Below are positions 42,728 through 52,700 of a stretch of DNA of 64,000 nt, piece after piece. Source of the DNA: Apostichopus japonicus (Eukaryota; Echinodermata; Holothuroidea; Aspidochirotida; Stichopodidae); the NCBI RefSeq assembly GCF_037975245.1, contig NC_092576.1, forward strand, positions 23,869,611-23,933,610. The letters are read 5' to 3'. Below the pieces are notes generated by a model. The model made no database searches. It was not told the origin of the DNA and saw only the letters and a program-made list of their open reading frames with translations. Within the stretch, counting starts at the first letter, position 1; every line of letters starts with the position of its first letter. A program made the position numbers and the translations under genes.

Positions 42728-42808
<81 letters not shown>

Positions 42809-42828
42809 TCTCCTCTTAGGCTGCCCGA

Positions 42829-42900
<72 letters not shown>
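42705..42900. repeat. (TA)n tracts with a perfect inverted repeat
   Basis: AATTCGGGCAGCCTAAGAGG (from about 42,709) and its reverse complement (ending at about 42,831) enclose a (TA)n tract of about 70 bp. A second (TA)n tract of about 70 bp follows. The stem could extrude as a cruciform. Confidence 0.9.
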
Positions 42901-42904
<4 letters not shown>

Positions 42905-43041
42905 CCATGATTTTCTTTATTTAGCATCATGATGCCCGAATATCTCCGTGTAACACCACCGTAAGCGCAGTTCATCTGGGCTACCACGCTTTTTGCACGA
43001 TCAATTTTTTTTCTTCTAACTAGTCAATTGTATACCTGGAC

Positions 43042-43699
43042 CAAGGGCGGCGGAACCGGGGGGAAAAAGGGGGCACGTGCCCCTCCCCCACTTTTCCTCA
43101 GGTTAGAAATGTGCCTTTTTTATACATAAAAATTGAGGTGCCTCAAGTTAGCAAGAGGCCAGGGAACCAGAATGAACACTCGGGAAGGGCCGTTTCCGGC
43201 CATCTGAGGGGTTTGTAAAACCAAAAATTTTCTAAAAGTACGCTCCGCGCCAACCGATGGTGGCGCTCCGCTCAGATAGCCGTGCATACAACTTTGCAAA
43301 TCCTGGCTAAGCCCGTGACTTTTAACGAATTTCTGTGAGTCAAACTCAAAGCATTTTCGAATGGAAAAAATTTGTTAAGATATTAACAAGAAAAAAAAAC
43401 TCTAATTCGGAAGATTCCTATACATTAGCAACTAGCATGATTTCACCTCATTTTGTCTCAAAAGAAAACTTGTTCCTTGTTTCCCAATTTGCGCATTGGA
43501 TATTGCAGTGCTAGTATGCATATTTTCCTTGAGGGGGGGGGGGGGGACGTTGATGGAGTGATGTGTATACACAAATAAGATAATACAATAAGAGTTATAA
43601 AGGGTACTGAATATAACGCTGCATCATTCCAATCGAATTTCTGCAAAGTGCCCTTTGATGTCGGTGCCCCCCAGATTAAAAGTGCTTCCGCCGCCCTTG
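43042..43699. mobile_element. hAT-type element, innermost of the nest
   Basis: Ends CAAGGGCGGCGGAACCGGGG and GCTTCCGCCGCCCTTG. The flanks ACCTGGAC (43,034-43,041) and ACCTGGAT (43,700-43,707) match at 7 of 8 bases. It carries the conserved GCGCCAACCGATGGTGGCGC block at about 43,239-43,279. Confidence 0.8.
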
Positions 43700-44879
43700 A
43701 CCTGGATATCCCCGACATGAGTGTATAAAAGAAACATTTTCTTTTTCATGGATGGTGGGGGGAGGGGGGAGTGTTTACAAGCCTAGAAGTACAGGTTTAT
43801 CATATTCTTTGTTATATTTTATACTTTTTTGTGAGACAAATTGCAGTCTCACCCGACACAGCGACATTATCCCGCCTACGTGTCGTTGAACAATGTTTTT
43901 CTGGAGGTAGCTGAGTACTGTGTTAAAATAATAAATAAGGTAACTAAATATAGCAGCTTAAAAAATATACTGTCCCATTTTTCCCCTTCAAAGTGATGTT
44001 ACCATTTTTTCTTCTTCTAATTTACCAAATTTTTGGGGAACTGTAAATTTCTAAAACGTGAGATTATAAAATAAAGAATGTTTAGATGCAACTTGCAAGG
44101 CCTCAGAAGTGCCGTTTCCGGCAATCTGAGAGGCATTGCGTGCCAAAAATTTTCTTGTTCGCTACGCGCCAACCGATGGTGGCGCTCCGCTTAGATAGTG
44201 TCACGGGAACTTTCGGGCACAAAAAGTTCTGCCCCCCCCAAACTGAAATGGTCCCGTACGCCTTTGATGTCAACTTCACTCAAGTTAAAAGTCTGGCTGA
44301 GTTGACAAGGCCAGTCAGCATGAAAGAGAAATTTTTTTTTTGCATTTCTGTCACCAAAGTTGCACATCTTTTTGGTTGCTATTTTGCCTCACAGGTGCCA
44401 TCTCCTGCGATCTGGGGGGTGCTGAAATCTCAAATTTTCTCTGTACGCTCCGCGCCAACCAAGGTGGTGCTCCGCTCAGATAGTAACCTCCGGCCCCCCC
44501 CCACAAGAAAGAACAGCCCCCCCATGGCCCCCCCACTCAAAAAATCCTAGCTACGCCACTGATGGTTGGGCGAAATGACCATGCTGGTTGGGCGAAATGA
44601 CCATGCTGGTTGGGCGAAATGACCAGCCTGGTTGGGCGAAATGACCAGCCTGGTTGGGCGAAATGGTTGTTGGGCGAAGTGACTAGAAAGCTGTCAGTTG
44701 ATACCAAAATTTACCGACAGTGAGTTTGGTTTATTTCCTTCTTAGCACGGTTGGCGCCACTAAATTGCCCCCAAAAAAGTGCCTCTTTACCAAGAAACTC
44801 ATGTACGTGGAAGAGTCTGTTAAAGTTTCGCTCGTGTGGAAATGTCTCATCAAAGCACTGAAACTTACTGGCATTTCAC

Positions 44880-45255
44880 CAAGGGCGTAGGAACCGGGGG
44901 GCTGGGGGGGGGGGCGCCAGCCCCCCCAATGAAAAATATGGGGGGCGGAAGTATCATTCCGCCCCCCCCCCCCCCTCTCCGCAAGTCAGAAAACCCCTTT
45001 TTCATTTCTCAAAATCTCATTTGGAGCACCAAATTGCATCTAAGGCCAGGTGAAAATGCAAAATTCTTTACAAAATGGAGTGAGTGTTGAAGTGTGCTTT
45101 ATTGCACCAAATTGCATCTGAGGCCACCTGGAAATGCAAAAAAAAATCCAAAGGGGAAGGGGACACCCCCTCCCCTTAGACCCCTCCCCCAGGCCGGCCA
45201 TCAGTCCTCAGCCCCCCCCCCCCCCCCCACTCAAAAGTACCTTCCTACGCCACTG
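44880..45255. mobile_element. Non-autonomous hAT-type element
   Basis: 376 bp, ends CAAGGGCGTAGGAACC and CTTCCTACGCCACTG. The perfect 8-bp duplication CATTTCAC lies at 44,872-44,879 and 45,256-45,263. Long G and C runs are close to the ends. Its C-rich part (GACCCCTCCCCCAGG) also occurs as fragments at about 28,470-28,530 and 48,060-48,175. Confidence 0.88.
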
Positions 45256-45533
45256 CATTTCACAGCACCATCTTGATGAAACTTCGAATAAGAAAGTCTA
45301 AAGTTCTGATGGGATGCAGTATAGTCTGTATATAGGCCCCAAATTAGAGCACGCTATAATTTCAAGATGTTTTCAAAAAGTGCTTTCCTGGAGGATTTTA
45401 TTCTCCAAATTGTTCTCAAACAGAACACACAAGGTCTTGACTGCATGCCCCAATGAGGTGGTAATAAAAATAGTTTAAGAATTTTGATAACAGGTGACCA
45501 TATTTGAGTATCTAGCATATTTGGGGCCAATAC

Positions 45534-46790
45534 CAGGCGCGTATCCAGGGGGGGGTTGGGGGCGCACGCCCCCGGTAAGAAAAATAGGAGAGAGAAAAAG
45601 AGGGGGAAAAGAGGAGGAGGAGAGGAAGGAAGGAAGGGAAAAGAAAAAGAAGAAAGAGAGAAAGAAAAGGAGGGAGTAGAAGAAAAACGCCAAGACACCG
45701 GGAAGAGAAGAGGAACAGTGACATAATTACAGCGCTGATCCCTATTATATTGTAATATTGTGACGAGCCCGGCTCCTCCGATAGTAATACTATATCGGGA
45801 CTCGCGATAGAACGGTACTGGGGTTATCTTGATGCCGTATTTTATGCTTCTTCAGGAGATGTCTCGAAGGGGCGATAGAGGAAAACAATGAGTTCTCAGA
45901 AAAACAAGTTGACGAAATATGATTTGATTATTGATTCGGTATAATTTCTTCTCTGTCGATTCTCTTACAAACAAAATTACAATGATTTGACTCCGTCAAT
46001 TACGCAATTAGAAGGAGTGATGAAATGGTGACGAAGCAATGACGAAGCGACGAACTGATGACGGAATGCAGAACATGCGAAACCATGCCGCCTTTTATAC
46101 CTTACTCTACCGAGAATCCCTCTGCGCACAATCAGAAGGCAGCCAATAACCTGACCATCCTGTATTAGCTAACGATATAAAAATTAGTCTAGCAAACACT
46201 GATCTGCCCTGATTGGTTGGGAGTTTGGAAGTCCACCCCTTTCTATGGAAACTTCCATACCACGTGAGAAGAAGCTTCTCGAATGTTCTACAGACACAAT
46301 GGAATCTATTTTGGGAAAAGGCCCTGTGACACGATTCAATAAGATAGTTAAAACTTCTCGTGGGAAAACTGAATCCATGACCTAGATAAATATATAAGGG
46401 GCCTGTAAGGTGTCTCGATGGAGTGTTTCGGGAACATCAAGAGGCAGTATTACTATTTCATAACAATATACACGGTAGCCAGTGACGGATCGAGGATTTC
46501 GAGAGGGGCGTGCGCCTCACCCTACCCCTTACACCGACAACCCCATTTTGACGTTTCCATTTTCCTCTCTCACTAATGTGTATATACCATAAGTGGTATA
46601 TCATAACGCGTGTGTGTGTATGGACGAGTCGTCGGGGAACATGACGCATTTCGGTATTAGACCAGGATCTATATGCGAACTGCACTAGACCTATGTCCTT
46701 CGATGTAGCACTGCCATCCAGAGATAAAATGTTAGACACTCCGACCTGAATGCTAAATGTTACCGGCCCAATCCTAGTACCGTACCTCGT
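45534..46790. mobile_element. Left part of a long-inverted-repeat element, interrupted by a solo LTR
   Basis: It starts CAGGCGCGTATCCAGGGG at 45,534 and follows the sequence of the left arm of the element at 60,496-63,201. Shared phrases include a purine-rich tract, CGCCAAGACA, GTGACATAATTACAG, CAGTGACGGA and CGTCGGGGAACATGACGC. The match stops near 46,790. A 707-bp LTR interrupts it at 45,759-46,465. Confidence 0.75.
45759..46465. mobile_element. Solo LTR (LTR retrotransposon)
   Basis: It begins TGTGACGAGCCCGG and ends TTTCATAACA (TG...CA). ATAT lies on both sides (45,755-45,758 and 46,466-46,469), consistent with a 4-bp (or 5-bp AATAT) target duplication. An uninterrupted homologous site exists near 60,690-60,715 (CCCTATTATATACACAGGGTAGCC). 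No coding sequence. Gypsy-type is likely from the duplication length. Confidence 0.75.
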
Positions 46791-46850
46791 AAAATCATAG
46801 GCGTAGGAGCCCAATTTTATTTGTGGGGGCGGGGGGGGGGGGGGCTGTAA

Positions 46851-47690
46851 GTCCGCAACCTCGGGGTTATTTTCGACAAACACATGAAAATGGATAAACA
46901 TATCAGTAAAGTTTGCATGACTGGTTTCTATTTTAAATCTAAAGAAGATTAGGAAACATATGTCTTCTAGAACTATGAGCACATTGGATCATTCATTCAT
47001 TCACAGCCATTTGGATTATTGCAATAGTTTGCTCCATGGTATTCCAGGGTATCTGATTCAGAGACTGCAACGTCTGCAGAACAGCGCAGCCAGGCTTGTT
47101 GTAGACTGCTATGACTTCAACACACCATCGTTGAGTATCCTCCATTCTTTGCACTGGTTTCCTAGTGTTGAATTCCGAATTAAGTTCAAAGTACTGCTCC
47201 TGGTGTATAAGTGCATTCATGAAATGGCACCCGCCTATTTGTCAGACGATCTGTCCTTCCAGGTCAATACTCGTTATACCTTGCGTTCTAGCAATACACT
47301 CACTCTCACTGTTCCCAGAACTAAACTGAAAACCTATGGCGACCGCGCGTGCCTTTCCATCAGCCGGGCCCAAGCTCTGGAATGGTCTGCCCATATCTGT
47401 GCGGAGTTTTCGTTTCGTTTCGTTTCGTTTATTTCACTTTTTTTTCTTTTTTTTACAATTACATTCACAATAATGTATAATACCAATGTCAAAGAAAGAA
47501 AAAAAGCATGGAAAATCTGAAAAAGCTACGCTTGTACACTCATAAAGTGCAGATTCACCCACTCTCAGTCAGTTCAAGTCTTGCTTGAAGACTCATTTTT
47601 TCAAGTTGGCGTTCTATTAGGGTTGTACAGCGCTATTGAATACTTCGTAGATTTTAGCGCTTTATAAGTTCATTTATACTTGCCCAAAAA
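46851..47690 (+). mobile_element. CR1/L2-like LINE, 3' end
   Basis: From 46,851 the translation shows an RNLGVIFDKHM segment, then in the frame of 46,960-47,408 an LDYCNSLLHGIP stretch, LQRLQNSAARLV, LHWFPSVEFRIKFKVLLLVYK, APAYLSDDL and KTYGDRAC. These are typical of the end of CR1/L2-group reverse transcriptase ORFs. The last codons resume after an insertion at 47,409-47,550, and the 3' UTR ends TAGCGCTTTATAAG. It is 5' truncated and frameshifted near 46,940. Confidence 0.85.
47409..47550 (-). mobile_element. Short retroposon insertion inside the LINE tail
   Basis: The LINE reading frame is interrupted after GTGCGGAGTT and continues at AGATTCACCC. The inserted segment of about 140 bp starts TTTCGTTTCGTTTCG on the plus strand, so in minus orientation it ends in an (AAACG)n tail. 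It is probably a 5'-truncated non-LTR or SINE copy. Confidence 0.55.
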
Positions 47691-49704
47691 CTAACCAAAA
47701 TGTTTCGCACGCTCCGCGCGCGTTCAACTGCAATGTACAGAACATATTAGGCATGCATCGGTTATTACATCGCAGGCCAATTACATACAATCATTTGCCG
47801 TGTTATTACCCTTTCATATTGGTTATCATTTTGAAAAATGTCCCACATACAGTAGGGTGTTTGGTTATCAAATTAGACGAATGTTAGTCGACGACTTTGA
47901 GTATTTGTCCCCGGTTTACCGATTTCGAGAACTAGATCCCCACACTAATTGAATAGTGCGACAAAAGGGTGTGTAAGTATATGGGACTACCATCAATAGT
48001 TCCTAGTATAGAATGTGTTGCAAATGTTGCTTCTGTAGTTTTTTTTTAAAGGATTATTGTAACCTACAAAATTGAGAAATTTGGCACCATTTTGCATCTA
48101 TAGGCATTCCTTAACTTCCAAAAAATCTCAGGGGACACCCCTCCCCATGAACCCCTCCCCCAGGACGGCGATCACTATGTAAGTAATATATCAATGAATA
48201 ATTGGCCGGTCTAGGTGAAAAATGCCCGGGCCGGTTTTAAGCTCCTCCACACGCAGCGCTGACACGCGGCTGCATATGTATATATGTGTCAAGTATCATT
48301 TATCTACGGCCGGATGCATGCATAAAAGTTTGGGCACTAACGACCCATACATAATTTACTTGTTAACCGTATAGTGGTAGGTCTATAATGTTTAAAACTT
48401 ACAGACATATACGCACACATCGGTATAGTGTTACTCGTCTGGATGCGGCAATGTCATTTCGATCACTCGAAACGATAATTTTCAAAATTTCCAAATGTTT
48501 CTTCATATTCTTTTATTTAAACATGTACAGACGGTTACTTAGTTCAGATGTACACTATTTGCATTAGTATTGCTGTTTTTATTTTTAAATCAGGGACGGA
48601 GACGATTAATCTTGCTGGGTCCCAATTAAGTTTGTACCCAATCCGAGGGCAACAATTAACGTTGTTCCTGACTCCCAGTGACTCTCCTGTACACGTGCTG
48701 TACATTCCTACACGTGCTGTACATATGTGATCATGGTGAAGTATCATGTCACAAAGAGCTGTTTAACGTTCCATTTTCAAAATCATCCATGCTGTGGGGT
48801 GGGGGATTTTTGAAAGGTCCTTCCGACTGACTTAGGATCAAGGGCATGAACCTTTAAGGAAGGGGCATGAACCATGAAGGAAGGGGCAGAGGCGAATGAA
48901 GAATGCTATGAAAGAACTTATATGCGGCATCTGGAGTCGTTGCCGACTCGAAATTGGTGGAGGGGGGGGGGTGGGGGGCACTCCGCTGCAGTACTTAATT
49001 TGTGGGAGGCTTAAAATGAGGGAAGGGTGGGTTTACAGCCCGGCTGAAGGTAAACAATCCCCACTCATCGAACCATTTCCCGACTAACGATGGGACTGAG
49101 TTGGGGTAGATCACCGGCTCCCGGGCATTTGCGCCCGCCACAGGAGCAGGTCACCAGAATATAGGGGAGTACCTATTACCTATAGGGATGGTGGTGTTTA
49201 TACTTCCATTCTGCAGCTTACGCAGCTATAAACTATGGTGTATAGCTATCAACTTACTTCTGTAGAAATAAGGATATCTGGAATTTGCTGATTGTTGTTA
49301 ATAACGTGCCGTAATCGTATTTTTCTCTTCAACTTATCAAATCAGCGGCAGACTGCAAATAGCTCCTATTTTCAAATCGACTAGACCTCCAAATAGCTTT
49401 ATATTGTCTTATAAGCAATACACTGTGTCCGCGTTCTTCTTAGTTCAATTTCTATGATCACCAGAGCCGTATATTGCTCTGATGATCACAGTGTAGTAGC
49501 GCCACCCTTTCATATGAGTTTGAAAACGACTTCCAGTAAGTAGAGTCGACACATGTTCGTGTTACGCAATTCTAGACGTGTCCGAAATTCCATATGTGTG
49601 AATAGCTAGCCAATAATGTACTGTACGCGTATAGAGAGGTATTGGTCGGGTACGCATTATAGTAGAGAAATATTTACTACGAAGATCTTAAATTCTGAAC
49701 GAAA
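47691..49704. other. Intergenic stretch before PINX1
   Basis: No gene recognised. Old transposon pieces are present (for example 48,060-48,175, similar to the C-rich part of 44,880-45,255). 48,780-49,080 has G-rich runs. A minus-strand CCAAT word lies near 49,640, about 60 bp before the PINX1 start, but a promoter is not otherwise defined. Confidence 0.45.
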
Positions 49705-49771
49705 ATGCTCGCTGGCCCGAGGAAAAAACAGAAGATATCAGTGGACCCTAGGAATAAAAATTGGATCGAGG
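49705..49771 (+). CDS. PINX1: PINX1 coding exon 1
   Basis: 22 codons plus one base (MLAGPRKKQKISVDPRNKNW). The donor is G|GTAGGC. The next codon is completed as Asp from exon 2. Confidence 0.92.
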
Positions 49772-52700
49772 GTAGGCTGTGCTAAGTTACAATGCCCCAG
49801 TTACTGTAGTGTATGCATAACGTCACATTCACAGCAGGCAGTATCATGCGGTTCTAGGCTAGGCGTAAGACTAACCGGTAATACACGAGCCTACCCTATC
49901 AATTATCATAGACCTGCATGCATAACTTTTTTTTCTGCAGATGAATTTTTCACCAGTAACTTTGGACTCCGCTGTAGGGTAGCCTAGGTCTAACTTAGGT
50001 AAACTGTATTTACACAATTACTTATGAACGTGTGGCAAGCATGTTATATAACTTGTTATAAAGCAAAGTAGATTGATCAATTCAAGACCCTGGTACTACT
50101 ACTACTACAGTAGTAGTAGTAGTAGAACTAGTACGTACAGTAGTGGTAATAGTAAAGGCTTCATAATTGATGCACCTTTGTAATTGACGCACCTTTAAAT
50201 ATTACTAGCAACGAAACAGCAGGCAACTTTAACTTCTTGCAGTCAAGCAGAGTTACATAATTGATATGTTTTAATCCATTTCATTTTCAGGTAAATGCTG
50301 ATCAAATTGTGTTTTTTTTATAAGCTTTTAACACCCTCCCCCCAGTTTTGCAGAATTTCTTTTGGCATTTGGAAATCTTACTCTCTAAAAATAACCAAAA
50401 TTACCTCAATATAATACCACTACTCTCTGGAACCTGACCTGTCTTGCCTTAGAGGCTCAGAGCATAGCAAACAGCATCCAAAGTCAATGGATGTATACTA
50501 AGGCCTACACTGCAGTTAGCTTATCGACGAATGTGTCAATTTAAGGTTATGAAAGAACTTGACGTTTTGAGGTCTAGCTCTGCTCAATTGTAAGTTGCAT
50601 ATAGGCACAGAACCGTAACTATTTTGAGATCATTACATTTCTGAGGCACTACACATATGAAAAAGGAATACATTTGAGGGTGATTTCGTTTTTTCGTAAT
50701 CAAATTAATCAATCAAATTCTAAAGTGTGCCAATTATGAGCCCACCATGCTGCTAGACCTAGTATTACAAAAATCATTGTGAAATGACGTTACTGCACCC
50801 TACCATTCTACATGGAAAAATTATCAGTCTTTGAATGCTGTGTCAAGATATACTGTAGCCTATAGTCTAACGCAAAACAGTCATGGTTTGATTCAAATAT
50901 TTTTTTTTTTTTTTTTTTTAGTTTTTTCAAAAACTCACAATGCTGTGCAGTGACTGTGTAGGGTCCTAGCTTGTTTATCCTATCTAAGGCTAGTCTATTT
51001 TACTTGCTGGCATACAGTAGACTATTCTGGTCACTGTTAGTGCTAGTTTACTGAGGATAGCCATCTATGGCATTGTTGGTATTCTATCTATTGTTTACAC
51101 TGTAGCTTGAGTTATGTTTGGAAGCTTTTATGGCCAGGTCAATTGGAGAGTACCCAGGTGCACATACACTGGTGTGATCCCATGTTATACAGGTGTAGAT
51201 GTTTGTGAGAGGTGGAATGACCTAGTGGGAGTGGTCAGTGGTCTTCCACCTACCAATAGGGTTGTGTGTTGTACTAGGGTGTTGGTTTATGTTAGTGTTA
51301 ATTTGTTATGTATGTTGGAGATGATGTTACAAGAGAATAATATAGAGCAGAGCTCCTCCAGCCTCCAAGCTGTCAACTTGTCTTGTGTCATTCTTTGTTG
51401 ATTGCATATGTTTTAGTTTGTTCTGTTACTGCTCCGTCACTACAACTACACTGAGCACTCTGAGAAATATCAAACATATCGTTTCTCTTTGCATGGTATG
51501 TGCATTTGTTTAGATGAACCTTAGCTGTACACATACTGTACATGTACACATGTCATTGTTAAGGGGCTGCTTTATTGGTTCCAATTGTACTGTAGCAAGC
51601 TATAACTAGGAAAGATTTGTGATTATGTAATCGACCGGCCATGGTCGTCAATTGACCTCGCGCTCAACAATATGCCTGCATAGCTTCTTAACACCATTAG
51701 GCTCTTTGTGTTAATAACACTGTGTGGGAATATTTTCATGTTTATGTGTGTAGTTTATCATACCCTCAAACGAGAAAAAATATGTGGCAAGCATTGCAGA
51801 CTAATTGGTAAACAGAGGTCATGTTACGACCAAGGCAAGTCGATTAAATGTAATCTCAAGAAACTTTTCCATAATAGCGTGCTATAGTTGTGGTCTATAC
51901 AGCAGACCTTTAAACTGTATATGCTGCTATATACTGTATGCCAGAAGCAGAAATGGAAGATGTTGCAGACATTTACAGTACTTAGTTACTTTTTGAACAT
52001 AAAAAGAGATAACTAATAGGAAAAACAGGTGAAAACTTAAGATCTGCATGGTTTTAAAATGAGATAAGCCTATTTAAGAAATAACTCGATTTAAGGTCTA
52101 CTGTACATAATAATGTTTTGAAAGAATATTGTTGATCAATTGATACATAAAATATGTTACTATTACAATGTTGTTAATGGTAGAGTCAGTAAAATGATAT
52201 GGGTTGTATGGCCAAAAATTGCTGACCCCCAATGTCAGTGAAGAGTTAAAGGTCAATAGTGACCAACTGTACTGTATATATGCAATACCATTTTACCACA
52301 GTGACGGGTAATACCATATATATGTGCTAAAGATATTTTCATCAAGTGCGACTACTGTATTGTATTCACAAGATTCAGCAATGAAAGAGTTTGATGCATT
52401 CATCAGCCTTTACAACTGTTTGGTGACATATTTATGTGTGTGTATAAACAGTCGCTATTAACATGTTACTGGGCAGGTCCAAGCTATTGTATCCCTAGAA
52501 GCCAAATTTCAAACTTTACTGAAGCACCCTAAATGTGGTGTCATGTTAAAGCTGAATTATTGAAGTTTCAGATTTTTATAATTTTTTTAATTGTTTTGCC
52601 TATTCGAACAATTACAGCCGGCTAATTTGCATAAATTCAAATTGCAGTGTGACGTACGGGACATTTGGAATCCTATTTCCCTGCCAGCAATATGAACTTA

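Larger units (their letters stand above)
42618..44266. mobile_element. hAT-type element, middle of the nest
   Basis: Ends CATAGGCGTACGAGGC and GGTCCCGTACGCCTTTG, imperfect inverted copies. The flanks ATGCCAAC (42,610-42,617) and ATGTCAAC (44,267-44,274) match at 7 of 8 bases. It contains the (TA)n hairpin at 42,705-42,900 and the innermost element at 43,042-43,699. Confidence 0.75.
41998..44561. mobile_element. hAT-type element, outermost of a three-level nest
   Basis: Ends CAGTGGCGTAGCTACG and CCTAGCTACGCCACTG. The perfect 8-bp duplication ATGGTTGG lies at 41,990-41,997 and 44,562-44,569. The outer parts have long G and C runs near the ends. Most of the 2.56 kb is a second element (42,618-44,266). 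No transposase-like frame is visible. Confidence 0.88.
41926..44695. repeat. 22-bp minisatellite split by a transposon
   Basis: Units of GTTGGGCGAAATGACCATGCTG occupy 41,926-41,997 and resume at 44,562-44,695. A 2,564-bp insertion separates the two parts. Confidence 0.9.

Noticed and set aside
42514-42987. 157-residue minus-strand frame with Ile-Tyr repeats
   Set aside because: A translation of (TA)n tracts within a transposon.
45494-45724. Lys/Glu- and Ser/Leu/Phe-rich frames on both strands
   Set aside because: Translation of a purine-rich tract in a transposon arm, seen again at 60,450-60,720 and 63,000-63,200.
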